A stretch of DNA of 64,000 bases from Bacteroides sp. M10. Lineage in GTDB: Bacteria > Bacteroidota > Bacteroidia > Bacteroidales > Bacteroidaceae. The stretch's first letter is position 1, and each line of letters starts with the position of its first letter. Below are positions 27,466 to 37,300 of the stretch, in pieces. The DNA lies in contig NZ_CP060488.1 of assembly GCF_014334015.1 (NCBI RefSeq), forward strand, positions 4,422,501-4,486,500. The letters are read 5' to 3'. A program made the translations under genes and the position numbers. The notes under the pieces are model-generated. The model did no database searches. It was not told the origin of the DNA and saw nothing but the letters and a program-made list of their open reading frames with translations.

Positions 27466-27481
27466 TTTAAAAACAAATATC

Positions 27482-28012
27482 ATGAAATATTGGAAAAATG
27501 GATTCTATGACGAACCGGTAGACGGTTCGGTAGAAATTACGGATGAATATTATCAAGAGTTACTGGCTGGTCAATCTACCGGCTTGATAATAACTGAAAG
27601 CAAAAAAGGATATCCTATTTTAGTTGTGCACGAGGCTACTATCGAAGAAACCAGAGCGCAAAAACTTGATGAATTACGATTGTTCGATTCATCTGAAGCA
27701 GTGAATCAATTCAGTATAAACGGAGTATTTGGATGGCTGAATAAGAATACTCGTGTAGGGCTTATGAACTCAATTAGTATTGAAAGAGAAACTGGACGAT
27801 CTGAAACAAGTATTTGGCTAGGTGATACGCAGTTTATTCTCTCTATCGAGAAGGCCGTTAATATGCTGCAACAACTAGAATTATATGCCCTTGCGTGCTA
27901 TGACACAACACAAAGGCATATCAACGCTATCAATCAATTAGAAACAAAAGAAGAAATTGAAGCATACAACTTCAAAACTGGTTATCCCGGAAAGCTCAAC
28001 TTTGCCGGATAA
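27482..28012 (+). CDS. Alternative tail-fibre assembly protein (DUF4376-like), silent side
   Basis: The 176-residue protein begins MKYWKNGFYDEPVDGSVEIT and resembles DUF4376 proteins found next to phage tail fibres (LFDSSEAVNQFSINGVFGWLNKNTR, LELYALACYDTTQRHINAIN). It is homologous along its whole length to the gene at 27982-28512 but differs in the middle. It lies behind silent tip cassette 2 and has no obvious promoter, so it is probably expressed only after inversion. Confidence 0.8.
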   Translation: MKYWKNGFYDEPVDGSVEITDEYYQELLAGQSTGLIITESKKGYPILVVHEATIEETRAQKLDELRLFDSSEAVNQFSINGVFGWLNKNTRVGLMNSISIERETGRSETSIWLGDTQFILSIEKAVNMLQQLELYALACYDTTQRHINAINQLETKEEIEAYNFKTGYPGKLNFAG

Positions 28013-28512
28013 CCTATCGTATAATCGTAGTTTTCGATTTCCTCAATAGTCTGCAATGATCTGACTGCTGCGATGTGCGATTGTGTCACATTGTAGCAGT
28101 TTAATGCATACATTTCAATCTCATTCAGCATTGATAAAGCGTCAGGTATAGGGATAACATACTTCACTGCATCATACCACAGGATTGTATGCGTTTTCCC
28201 TGCATTTTTCTCAATCGAAATTGAGTTAAATAATCCAACACGTGTGGATTTGTCTAACCACATACTTTCCCCTTTAATTTTAAAAGAATTGACATCGGCC
28301 GATTTGTCAAATATCTGTATTTTAGATATTTTCATTTTTCGCACTTCTTCGATGTCGTACTCATATTCTACCAAAATCGGGTATCCATTCTTACTTTCAA
28401 CTATCAGTAAACCGTTAGACTGCCCATCTAATAGCTGATTGTAATGCTCATCCGTTATTTCTACTGAACCGTCTACCGGTTCATCGTAGAATCCATTTTT
28501 CCAATACTTCAT
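27982..28512 (-). CDS. Tail-fibre assembly protein (DUF4376-like), active side
   Basis: The 176-residue protein begins MKYWKNGFYDEPVDGSVEIT and has the DUF4376-type features KSADVNSFKIKGESMWLDKSTR and EMYALNCYNVTQSHIAAV. It starts 17 bp after the active fibre gene, in the position of tail-fibre chaperones. Its first 66 bases are about 90% identical to those of the convergent copy, while the body diverges, which suggests each copy suits its own tip. Its 3' end overlaps the convergent copy by 31 bp. Confidence 0.82.
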   Translation of the reverse strand: MKYWKNGFYDEPVDGSVEITDEHYNQLLDGQSNGLLIVESKNGYPILVEYEYDIEEVRKMKISKIQIFDKSADVNSFKIKGESMWLDKSTRVGLFNSISIEKNAGKTHTILWYDAVKYVIPIPDALSMLNEIEMYALNCYNVTQSHIAAVRSLQTIEEIENYDYTIGYPAKLSFPG

Positions 28513-28528
28513 AATATTTGTTTTTTAG

Positions 28529-31210
28529 TTATTTCCAACGCCCGATCGCAAACCAGTCCCATGATTCTTGTGATAATCCAGTAGTACCCCCACTTGCATA
28601 ATTTCTATTCAAATAAAATCTACTAACTGTTTTATTTATTGCCAAAGGAGATGATGAATATACGGCGGAGTCACTACTAGGCTTATATACAGTTGCAAAT
28701 ATTTTATATTCAGTATTATAAAAAGATGTAGGCATAGTCACACTATACGAAGCTGTAGATGAACCTCCAACTCTGCCCCATTGTACAAGTAATCCATTAT
28801 TGAATTTTGCATAACCGTTCAAGGATAGGTTTACGCTCATTGCGTTCGATAGATCAGCTAAAGCATACGTAGTCCCGAGAGAACTTAGTAAAGTTTTCTC
28901 CGCATCCGTCATGAATTTTCTTGTAGTACTTTCTTCAATCATTGATGCTGGATGAGAAGCCGGATGAGAGTAATTATTAGCTCCGGAGGCTATTCCGCTA
29001 AGTTTTGTACGTTCTGCATCCGTCATAAAACGATGAGTCGAATCTTCTTCAACGTCCGTCGCTGTATGTTTATGAGAACTTGCAGCATAACTACCCTTGG
29101 GTTGGTATGCTGAATCGTGGTTGTGATTTCCTGCCGCCTTACTATTCCAAGTAGATCTTTCCGAATCTGTGACAAATCTATGTGTAGAATCGTCCGTAAT
29201 GTCAGTTGCTGCATGTTTATGAGAAGACGGTGCATAGCTACCTTTAGGTTGATATACTGAATCGTGATTATGGTTTCCCGCAGCTTTACTGTTCCAAGTG
29301 CTTTTTTCTGCATCAGTAACAAAGCGGTGAGTACTATCCGGAGTAATATCCGTTGCTTCGTGTTTATGCGAACTCGCTGCATAACTTCCTGCTGGCTGAT
29401 AGACCCCTGTATGAGTATGATTCGACGGGGACGCACCAACCTCGGAAGCTGTATAAGATGGTTTACTTGCAGCTTTCGCCCATGCAGGCACATCGCTTGC
29501 TGGCATAGAAGTTGGAAAATCACTTATTTCAGACTTCTTATGAGTATGCGCTTTAGGTGTACGTGCGTCACTTAGTCGACTATCATTTCCTTGGCAAACA
29601 GTTCCGGAAGTTGTGCCAAAGTTCTTATTGAAAGCTGTATTTTTTGAGAATACAGGTTCGTATATTCCTGCATGGTTATGTGTATCCAAAGCTGCTTTCA
29701 AAACCTTCCCTTGTTCGGCAGAAAGGACCTTGCCAGTACCACCACTTGTTAGGTTGTTGACAATATCGGAAACGTTGATTTTCTTCCCTAACTCTGTTGC
29801 CATGGTAGCGGCGAAGTTCGGATCATTATTAAGGGCATTAGCCAATTCAATAAGCGTGTCGAGGGCTTCCGGTGCTCCAGCTACAAGTGCATCCACTGCA
29901 TCTTTTACTTTAGCATCAACTCCAGAAACTGCGTTATTGGCGGCCTGTGCTGCCGCATTTGCGCTATCTGTGGCAGCTTTAGCAAGAGCTGTTTGCGCTA
30001 CTGATGCGTTTTTGGCTGTATTAGCATCATCAGTAGCTTTTTTCGCTAAAGCTGTTTGGGCTTCCGATGCAACTTTGGCAGCGTTAGCCTCTTCTGTTGC
30101 TTGGTGGGTTTCTTCTTTGGCAGCATTAATACTTATAATTGCTGCGTTAGCGTCATTAGTAGCTTTCTTTGCAAGAGCAGTCTGTTCAACTGATGCGTTT
30201 TTGGCAGCATTTGCATCATTCGTAGCTTTTTTTACAAGTTCTAGTTGTGCGGTAGCATCTCCTGTAGCAGATGTCATTTCTTGTATAATACCGCTATACT
30301 CTGACTTACGTTGGGATTCGGCTTCTACACGTTCTGTTTCAGCAGAGACACGCCTAGTCTCATTTGAGGAACGAGTATCTTCTGCAGCTTTGCGGGTATC
30401 TTCATTTTGCTTTCTTTTATTTTCTTCGGATACCCGGGCTGTCTCCGCTGATTTACGTTCTGTTTCAGCGGACTTTCTTTTGTTTTCTTCTGATACTCGG
30501 GCTGTCTCCGCTGATTTACGGTCTGTTTCAGCAGATACGCGTTCAGATTCGACAGTAACGCGATTATCTTCGGCTGTCACACGTGCAGTTTCATTCGTTT
30601 CTCTCGTGGATTCGGCTTCTTTTCGTTCATCTTCGGCTGTTACGCGATCTGTTTCAGCTGTAGAACGTGTTGTTTCAGCCGCTTTTCGTTTGTCTTCTTC
30701 CTTCACACGTTCCGATTCTGCAGAAGAACGTCCTGTTTCAGCGGTCTTACGTGCATCTTCATTACTTTTACGTGTTTGTTCATCTGACACTCGTTTATTT
30801 TCTGTTTCAACGCGGCTAAGTTCTGCAGATACACGTTGCCCTTCAGCGGTCGCACGAGCTGCTTCCTCTGCTTTACGGGTATTCTCATTTATGATACGTA
30901 CTGATTCTGCAGCTGACCGGGCTTGTTCTTCATTTGAACGATTTCTTTCAGCATCGATACGAGTAGCTTCATTGCGTTGTCGAGTATCTTCATTCGCTTC
31001 TATTTGGGTTCGGGAATCATCGGCCGTCTTTGCTGCGTCATTGGCCTTCTTTGTTGCTGCAACTACGTCATCATAGGCTTTCTTTATGAATTCAAGACTA
31101 ACTTTTACACTTGTTTGTACGCCATTCACCATTTTAACGCCAATAGTGTACAATCCTACCATGCTATCAGCAAGCGTTAATTCGCTGATTTTTTTCTTTT
31201 TAATTGGCAT
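28529..31210 (-). CDS. Tail fibre protein with heptad shaft and switchable tip
   Basis: The 893-residue protein has a head region (MPIKKKKISELTLADSMVGL), then about 30 repeats of seven residues with the pattern R-x3-E-x2 (about residues 70-290), an Ala-rich helical part, and His-rich repeats (SSHKHxATDIT...STHRFVTDAE and NHNHDSxYQPKGSYA) typical of trimeric fibre shafts. The tip after LLSSLGT (about the last 117 residues) is the switchable receptor-binding part. The crossover site 28872-28888 lies exactly at the end of the last shaft repeat. It overlaps the distal tail gene by 11 bp. Confidence 0.9.
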   Translation of the reverse strand: MPIKKKKISELTLADSMVGLYTIGVKMVNGVQTSVKVSLEFIKKAYDDVVAATKKANDAAKTADDSRTQIEANEDTRQRNEATRIDAERNRSNEEQARSAAESVRIINENTRKAEEAARATAEGQRVSAELSRVETENKRVSDEQTRKSNEDARKTAETGRSSAESERVKEEDKRKAAETTRSTAETDRVTAEDERKEAESTRETNETARVTAEDNRVTVESERVSAETDRKSAETARVSEENKRKSAETERKSAETARVSEENKRKQNEDTRKAAEDTRSSNETRRVSAETERVEAESQRKSEYSGIIQEMTSATGDATAQLELVKKATNDANAAKNASVEQTALAKKATNDANAAIISINAAKEETHQATEEANAAKVASEAQTALAKKATDDANTAKNASVAQTALAKAATDSANAAAQAANNAVSGVDAKVKDAVDALVAGAPEALDTLIELANALNNDPNFAATMATELGKKINVSDIVNNLTSGGTGKVLSAEQGKVLKAALDTHNHAGIYEPVFSKNTAFNKNFGTTSGTVCQGNDSRLSDARTPKAHTHKKSEISDFPTSMPASDVPAWAKAASKPSYTASEVGASPSNHTHTGVYQPAGSYAASSHKHEATDITPDSTHRFVTDAEKSTWNSKAAGNHNHDSVYQPKGSYAPSSHKHAATDITDDSTHRFVTDSERSTWNSKAAGNHNHDSAYQPKGSYAASSHKHTATDVEEDSTHRFMTDAERTKLSGIASGANNYSHPASHPASMIEESTTRKFMTDAEKTLLSSLGTTYALADLSNAMSVNLSLNGYAKFNNGLLVQWGRVGGSSTASYSVTMPTSFYNTEYKIFATVYKPSSDSAVYSSSPLAINKTVSRFYLNRNYASGGTTGLSQESWDWFAIGRWK
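28872..28888 (-). repeat. Inversion site 3 (active fibre gene)
   Basis: The minus strand reads CTAAGTTCTCTCGGGAC, encoding LSSLG at the junction of shaft and tip; it is identical to site 1 and 15/17 identical to site 2, both on the plus strand. Confidence 0.85.
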
Positions 31211-32165
31211 AATTTTTTAAGTCAATATAAAATATTCCATCTTCTGTTATGATAAATTCTCCTGCTTCGGATGCAAGCAGGAAGTCTGTTTCTCCAATCC
31301 GGAAACTAGTAAATACAAGTTTCAAGGTAAATTCCCACCATACCCCATTATTAAGAAGAAAATTGTTTGTCTGGCAACTCTTATAATAGCAAGGATAGCT
31401 TTCACTCCACTCATCACAATAAAATATACGTTCCGCATCGGAATACTCATATCCTTCATTATCTGTCTTAGCAGACAGTTTTGTGAGATCATAGAGTAGG
31501 GCATCGCGATTACGCCAGAACGTTTCAATCGTCCCGGCCCGCATCAGGCATTTGAGAGATACTTCTTTGGTTTGGAATTTCACAACTTCACCGTCATAGA
31601 TTGCTCCATCTTGACGTTTGAAATTCTGTAATAGGTTCTTTTTTACCGTCGGAGCCTTTAGTATTTCAGCATTGCTACCTTGCAATACGACTACGCCATA
31701 ATCGGATAAGTCTTTGTTATCAATCTCGTAACCTTTAGGCATTGGAAGCTCATTTACGGGCTCCTGGTATTCGTAATCGACTTCTCGGGGGAAGTCGTTA
31801 CTAAAAATAAATTTAGCAACTTCAAGGCTCGGATTAATAACATAGTTGCTTTGGGAAGACAGACGTAACTTATAACTCCTGCCGATTAAGGGAAAGTAAA
31901 ATTCATGATAACTCAAGTCAGAAAGTATATCAATCAGTCCACCAATACCCAAACTGCCTATATATGCAAACTCAATGCTTACTTCAGCTGTATTAAGAGT
32001 TGGTGTAGTCAGATCAAACTCCTTCCCGTCTTCTTCCGGCCAGTCGTTTTTGTCCGGCTCTTTCATAGCTGGAAATGCTACAAGATTATTGTAACTTCCC
32101 CTTGTAACACATATACCCAATCTGGTATAAGCATCTGTTCTGTCTATTAGTAATTGCCCTTTCAT
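31200..32165 (-). CDS. Distal tail protein (Dit-like)
   Basis: The 321-residue protein lies between tape measure and fibre genes, the usual place for the distal tail/hub adaptor. It is beta-rich (VSIEFAYIGSLGIGGLIDIL, YKLRLSSQSNY) with no catalytic motif. It overlaps the tape-measure gene by 4 bp and the fibre gene by 11 bp. The assignment rests on position and size more than on sequence motifs. Confidence 0.65.
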   Translation of the reverse strand: MKGQLLIDRTDAYTRLGICVTRGSYNNLVAFPAMKEPDKNDWPEEDGKEFDLTTPTLNTAEVSIEFAYIGSLGIGGLIDILSDLSYHEFYFPLIGRSYKLRLSSQSNYVINPSLEVAKFIFSNDFPREVDYEYQEPVNELPMPKGYEIDNKDLSDYGVVVLQGSNAEILKAPTVKKNLLQNFKRQDGAIYDGEVVKFQTKEVSLKCLMRAGTIETFWRNRDALLYDLTKLSAKTDNEGYEYSDAERIFYCDEWSESYPCYYKSCQTNNFLLNNGVWWEFTLKLVFTSFRIGETDFLLASEAGEFIITEDGIFYIDLKNYAN

Positions 32166-35100
32166 CGCTTAAGTGTTATCCCTTTAGTGTTAAGTGAATC
32201 AATTCCTAATTTCATAGAATACATGAATTGTCTAATGTCAACAAGATTTGCTGTATACCCTTCAATGTTAGAAAGATGGGCTACGATTATATCATGTCCT
32301 CTAACCATGTCGCTCATGTTCTTGTCCATGCTGGTAAGGAATGATAGTTTTTCGGCAATCTTCGCTGTATCCGACTGGATCACTTTCACACCACTGTTGA
32401 TTTCGTAGGTATGTCCCTGAATGACTGTAAAGCGTCCGTTAAGTTCATCAACAGAATCTTGTGAAGCCGTTGCAACACCCTTCTTTGAAGCTTCACGTGA
32501 TGATTCAGAACCAGAGCTACCTACTATTTTCTCCCAAGCTTCGCGGTCTGATAATGCACCGTTTACAATGTTATCCCATTTCGTTTTTAAATCATTGACA
32601 TCATCTGTTGTTATACCTCCTTCCTTATCATTTGCCTTGGCAAAATCCTTATACCAGTTTTCTAACTCTGTTTCATAGTTTTTGGCAAACATTGAAGTAA
32701 AAATCGCTTTTCTCATGTATTCTTCGAAATTATCAGCAAAGTCCTGAGAAGAAGCATCCATATCCATAAGAGTATTTACAAAACTATCAAATAGGCTATC
32801 AAAAGAAGTCTGGGTTAGTTGTTCATTGATAGATTTAATGATTTCATTTTCGGTATCCCCATACTCAATAATATCATCCAAATACCCCCTGAAATCACCA
32901 TCCATTTTTGACCATAACCCAGAATAATTGGTTTTTATCCATTCCAACTGTTCTGCTGACATATCAAGCATACTCCACATGCTACTGAAGTCAACACCGC
33001 CAAGGGATTTAGATATATCGCCAGCCACATCTTTCCAGTTAGTACCGTTGTAATCATAAGAACCTTTCCACATTCGATAATTCATAGAATGACTACCAGA
33101 ACTTGCACCTGCATCCAAGCGCGAACTAGCTAGTTCCCTTGTTATTTTCCTCTCGGAATTTAATAAGTCCAATGCCTCTTGTCCGGCTTTTGTCGCTTCT
33201 ATTCCGTAAGATTCTTTTATATATGCCTTTTTCTTATCTAGTAGCTGATCCCAGACATCTATCAAAGTGTCATACTGCTCAACAAGTTCGTTGTAGTCGT
33301 CATAATCAGCACTTTTCATGAAACTCATATCTAGTCCAGTTATGGATTCTGTGTCCCTCGCGAAAGCGTCGGTTACAGTACTTGATATGTTTTCGATAAT
33401 ATCCATACCATATTGAAAAGTACCCACTTCACCTGCAGCATCTATAATAGATAAGATAGCCGAAATGATTCCACCTATTTTGGTTCCTGAAGAGCTTAGG
33501 GCATCAACAAGGGCTCCAACTGTATTTCCAATATCAGACAAACTAACATTCTCTTTGCCGAGCTGCACGATGGCATTGGAGATAGCAGTAATATTACTGA
33601 TTGCCTTGTCTTTAGACTTTTCTACATTTGCCTGTGCATTAGCTTGATTTTGTTCTGCTGCGTTCTTTTTCTTCTTCGCTTTCTCTATAGCAACTTCATC
33701 GCCTGATTTCAATGCCTTTTCCAACTCCTCCTGTGCCTCTTTTACTTTATATACAGTGCCTTCATATTCAGTAAGAGAGTCCGTCAATCCTCCAAAGAAA
33801 CCACCTTTATCAACCAATGCTGTATTTATGTTATTCAAAGCTTCTTCTATCACTTTGATCTGTTCCGGGGTGGAGGTTTTGAACTCAGGAGACCTTTTAA
33901 ATTCTTGCAACTGTTTCTTTACCTGCTGTAATTGTTTCTTGGTAACTTTACTCATATCACCAAAGATCATCCCCCAATTTATATCCTCTTTGAGCTTACT
34001 TAGATCAAGGTTTGCTAATGCTTCATCCCATTCTTTTTGAATTACCCCCTTTCCACCGAATGTTGTTTCTTTATCCATAGCAGCACGGTACTTCTTGTCT
34101 ATGGCTTCTTTCTTTTGGGAGAACGTACCATATTTCAATAAATATTCATTCATGGCGTCCTCTCGTTTCTGCCATTCATCGATACCTTGTTTAGTTTTGG
34201 TGTTCTCAATCACTTCATCATACTTAGAAGTATTAACCTTAACGGTAGAATCGTTGAAGGTTTGTTTTTTATATCCCTTGATTCGTTTTGCTTTCAATTC
34301 CTCTTCAGCATCGAACTTTTCTTTCTCCGCTTGGATATAGGCACGGATATAATCTTCCTTTTGGCGTTGGAGGGCTTGGATTTCTTTCTTGTTGTTGAGT
34401 TCTCTTTGAGAATATTCTTTGAGGAAGCCGTCAGACATGGCGTCAATCTTGGATTGGGAAAGTTGAGTTTCCATGTCCTCTTGTTGGCGTTGACGCTCTA
34501 ACCCTTGCTTATCGAGAAGAAGTTTGTATTTCTCTGTTTCTTTACGGAGTTTTTCAGCTTGGTTTTCTTCTTTTGTAAGTTTACTTCCGGTCAGACCACC
34601 AAGTTTTTTATACGTCTTTTCAGCCGTTTCTTCCCGTTTTTTTGCTTCTTCATATTGTTTTGAAGTGAACTTGGACTTATCTTTTTCTATCTCAGATAAA
34701 GCTTTTTTGGCTTCATCCCATTCTTTCTTGGCTTTTTCATAATCTACTTTGTAGGTAGTCTTACTCCGTGAGTCGTATTCGGATTGAAGGATAGCTATCC
34801 TATTAGCTAATTCACTCTCCGTAGTTGAGCCTTTCATTGAGCCAATTCCTACATTTAAAGAATACCGTTTATTGTTTTTTCGAGCTTGTTGGAGTCGTTT
34901 CATCTCCTCAAGTTCTGTTTTAATTTGAATATCTGTGGATTTCTTTAAATCAAGTTGCCATTGTGCTAGCTCATCAGAACGAACATCTTCCTGATACAAG
35001 TCTCTTGACGGTTTTGCGAGTTCCAATTTTCTTCTTAAAGAAGATTCTGTTTCTCCTTTGTATTTTTCAGCCAATTCGAACTCTTTCTTAGATAGTCTAT

Positions 35101-37093
35101 TTTTGCGATAATAAGGATTTTCACCTAACTTCTTCCATAGTGATAACATCTTCTCATATTCTTCAATCCTCGCTGTAGAGTCACTAAGATTCTTTTTATT
35201 TGTCTCTACCTTATTTTTAGTAACTTCCTCATTATACTCTTTCCATAATCCGATAAGGTCTTTAATATGCCCTTTTTCGTCTATGTATTTTTGAAACAGA
35301 GAAGGATACTCTTTTTTTATGGCCTCTATAGCCTTCACTCTGTTCATGGAAGAGGTATATTCGTTTTGAATGGTTGCTATTAAGTTCTCTAACCTGGATT
35401 TATGTTCTTCTTCTTTCTGTAAAGAATCTGCTTTTGTCTTGTTGTATTTCTTTTGAGCCCTTTCCGCTGCAGTAGTAGAATCATGTAAAGCCCACATTGC
35501 GGTTGCTGCGCCAACAATTAAGGTTGCAGCCAAAACATAAGGATTTGCTTTCATTGCAGCATTCAAGGCTAGTTGAGCTACGGTCTGCGCTTTAGTTGCA
35601 ATAGTCTGTATTCCTTTGGCGACTGCATCAGCTCGTGCAGCTACTGTCCAGCTATGAGTTAATGCAATGTTCGTGATAAGAGCAGTTTTATACACCCCAT
35701 AGGTGGCAATCATTCCTACAAGCACTTTACCTATAGTTTCATAGTTTTCTATCAGGGAAGTAGTCAATTGAATACCAGACATAATAATACCTTCCGACTT
35801 TTGCCCCATCTCATTGAAAGCATTATCCATAGCATCTTGCATCATTGAAAGCTGACCGTTGATAGTCTTAGAGGCGTTTTCGGACATTCCAAAGAACTTG
35901 CCACCGGCAGAAGTAGCATCAATAAACGCCTGCTGTACCATTTCAGCGGAGATAGCCCCCTTGGACATTTCATCTTTCAATGTAGCAATAGACTTTCCTG
36001 TCTTTTCGGAAATGGTTTGCAGTGGATTAAATCCGGCATTGATCATTTGGTTAAGGTCTTGTCCCATCAGCTTGCCAGCAGCGGACATTTGGGAGAAAGC
36101 TAAGGTAAGAGAATTGAACTTATTGGATTCCCCCATGGAAATATCACTAATGGCTTTCAAGTACTTGATAGTGTCCTCTGCTTGAATATTGAAACCCAGC
36201 ATCATTTTTTCAGCACCTACCATATCAGTCAAAGTAAGAGGCGATATTTTTGCCAATTCTTTAATTTGGGGGATGATTTGACTAGCAACATCTTTTCCAA
36301 CCATTGTTTCAATTGCTGTCTGCATAGACTGAAACTCACCACGCACTCGGATTATTTCAGAGCCTAATTTCTTCAGAGCTGCAACGCCTCCAATAACACC
36401 TAACAATTTCCCGAAAGACAGAGACATCTTTTCATTTGCGTTTACCACTGTTTCTGTTTCTTTCTGATATAGCTTTTGTTCGTCTTTTAATTTACGCACT
36501 GACAAACGGGCTTGCGCTTGTTGAGTTTGAAGTTCGAACAATGCGCTCTTTTCCTCCTGTAATGCACTTTTTGCACCTTTAAAATCAGCAAACAAAGCAT
36601 TTTTCTTAGTTGTGCCTTCTCCTGCTTTTTTATATGCTTCGCCAAGTGTCCGAACATCATGTTCAATATCCTTTATCAAAACCTTCTGTTTGATGATTTT
36701 TTCAGTTAAGGTATTGACAGCCTGTGCCCCCTCATAAACCTGTTCTTTCAAGACATTACCAATATTGACATTGCCTGAAACATCGCTGAAAGTAGAGCCT
36801 AACTTGCCATTGCCAACACTCGCAATTCTCTGGTTTAATCGCTCAATATGCTTTTCAAGTCCATCAATTTGCCTTTGAAATGATGAAATACCCTGCACTT
36901 CATTAGGGAAGTTCTTCATTATTTGTTGCACACGTTCAAGACTTTTCAACGAAATCTTTTCAAATGCTGCATCAATCCTCCGCCCTTGAATTTCAGCCGA
37001 ATTTCCAAGTTCTACAAAAGCCTTTTGAGACTCACGAATTTTTCGCATTACTTCTTCATTGTTGTATGTCGCATCGAAATGTAAGTTTCCCAT
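32162..37093 (-). CDS. Tail tape measure protein
   Basis: The 1643-residue protein is long, helical and Lys/Glu-rich. It has the tape-measure N-terminal domain (SMQTAIETMVGKDVASQIIPQIKELAKISPLTL cut here to its key parts: MGQDLNQMINAGFNPLQ and GKSIATLKDEMSKGAIS) and hydrophobic segments near residues 450-550. Its length sets tail length, here suggesting a long non-contractile tail. The ATG at 37093 (MGNLHFDATYN) is preferred to TTG 37114. It is the first gene of the tail operon behind late site B. Confidence 0.93.
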   Translation of the reverse strand: MGNLHFDATYNNEEVMRKIRESQKAFVELGNSAEIQGRRIDAAFEKISLKSLERVQQIMKNFPNEVQGISSFQRQIDGLEKHIERLNQRIASVGNGKLGSTFSDVSGNVNIGNVLKEQVYEGAQAVNTLTEKIIKQKVLIKDIEHDVRTLGEAYKKAGEGTTKKNALFADFKGAKSALQEEKSALFELQTQQAQARLSVRKLKDEQKLYQKETETVVNANEKMSLSFGKLLGVIGGVAALKKLGSEIIRVRGEFQSMQTAIETMVGKDVASQIIPQIKELAKISPLTLTDMVGAEKMMLGFNIQAEDTIKYLKAISDISMGESNKFNSLTLAFSQMSAAGKLMGQDLNQMINAGFNPLQTISEKTGKSIATLKDEMSKGAISAEMVQQAFIDATSAGGKFFGMSENASKTINGQLSMMQDAMDNAFNEMGQKSEGIIMSGIQLTTSLIENYETIGKVLVGMIATYGVYKTALITNIALTHSWTVAARADAVAKGIQTIATKAQTVAQLALNAAMKANPYVLAATLIVGAATAMWALHDSTTAAERAQKKYNKTKADSLQKEEEHKSRLENLIATIQNEYTSSMNRVKAIEAIKKEYPSLFQKYIDEKGHIKDLIGLWKEYNEEVTKNKVETNKKNLSDSTARIEEYEKMLSLWKKLGENPYYRKNRLSKKEFELAEKYKGETESSLRRKLELAKPSRDLYQEDVRSDELAQWQLDLKKSTDIQIKTELEEMKRLQQARKNNKRYSLNVGIGSMKGSTTESELANRIAILQSEYDSRSKTTYKVDYEKAKKEWDEAKKALSEIEKDKSKFTSKQYEEAKKREETAEKTYKKLGGLTGSKLTKEENQAEKLRKETEKYKLLLDKQGLERQRQQEDMETQLSQSKIDAMSDGFLKEYSQRELNNKKEIQALQRQKEDYIRAYIQAEKEKFDAEEELKAKRIKGYKKQTFNDSTVKVNTSKYDEVIENTKTKQGIDEWQKREDAMNEYLLKYGTFSQKKEAIDKKYRAAMDKETTFGGKGVIQKEWDEALANLDLSKLKEDINWGMIFGDMSKVTKKQLQQVKKQLQEFKRSPEFKTSTPEQIKVIEEALNNINTALVDKGGFFGGLTDSLTEYEGTVYKVKEAQEELEKALKSGDEVAIEKAKKKKNAAEQNQANAQANVEKSKDKAISNITAISNAIVQLGKENVSLSDIGNTVGALVDALSSSGTKIGGIISAILSIIDAAGEVGTFQYGMDIIENISSTVTDAFARDTESITGLDMSFMKSADYDDYNELVEQYDTLIDVWDQLLDKKKAYIKESYGIEATKAGQEALDLLNSERKITRELASSRLDAGASSGSHSMNYRMWKGSYDYNGTNWKDVAGDISKSLGGVDFSSMWSMLDMSAEQLEWIKTNYSGLWSKMDGDFRGYLDDIIEYGDTENEIIKSINEQLTQTSFDSLFDSFVNTLMDMDASSQDFADNFEEYMRKAIFTSMFAKNYETELENWYKDFAKANDKEGGITTDDVNDLKTKWDNIVNGALSDREAWEKIVGSSGSESSREASKKGVATASQDSVDELNGRFTVIQGHTYEINSGVKVIQSDTAKIAEKLSFLTSMDKNMSDMVRGHDIIVAHLSNIEGYTANLVDIRQFMYSMKLGIDSLNTKGITLKR

Positions 37094-37170
37094 ATACTCT
37101 ATTTTATTAATCAAAAATCAACAACCTTTCAAACTTGTTTCAACACAAAGACTTCAACGAAAGATTCGAG

Positions 37171-37243
37171 ATAAAAGTAGACAAATGTGATGTAAAAAGA
37201 ACTTTTCAAATAGTTTGATATGCAACAAGACAAAGATTGTTGT
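37171..37243 (-). promoter_or_regulatory. Composite late-operon site B (tape measure operon)
   Basis: GCAACAA-N8-TTGTTGT (37222-37243) is followed exactly 42 nt later in transcription direction by TACTTTT (37173-37179, minus strand). The site lies 129-150 bp before the tape-measure ATG. Confidence 0.7.
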
Positions 37244-37273
37244 GAAATAATTGGGAGTAATTAGATTTCTTGG

Positions 37274-37281
37274 TAGTTTTG
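37274..37281 (+). promoter_or_regulatory. -7 box of the lipoprotein gene
   Basis: TAGTTTTG matches TAnnTTTG, 19 nt before the ATG at 37301, so the moron gene has its own promoter. Confidence 0.6.
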
Positions 37282-37300
37282 CAAGAAAAAAAGTAAGAAC

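Larger units (their letters stand above)
27124..28888. other. Invertible segment: tail-fibre tip and assembly-gene switch
   Basis: The segment is nearly symmetrical. Going inward from each end it holds a crossover site, a fibre tip, and a fibre-assembly gene, and the two assembly genes converge and overlap at 27982-28012. Inversion between 27124-27140 and 28872-28888 would exchange both the tip and the matching assembly gene, as in the Mu G segment (S-U and S'-U'). Inversion at the outer site (26695) would use cassette 1 instead. No serine invertase gene is seen in this window. Confidence 0.75.

Noticed and set aside
28900..31000. Tandem repeats as a CRISPR array
   Set aside because: The repeats are coding, in frame and without unique spacers; no cas genes are present. 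No CRISPR array was seen anywhere in the window.
29613..31076. 487-codon open frame on the plus strand opposite the tail fibre
   Set aside because: It mirrors the Arg/Glu heptad repeats, has no promoter or start context, and its Ser/Arg-rich product is what antisense of those repeats gives.
33236..33310. CAACAA...TTGTTG-type match inside the tape measure gene
   Set aside because: The spacer is 5 nt rather than 8 and there is no -7 box at 42 nt, so it does not fit the late-site pattern.
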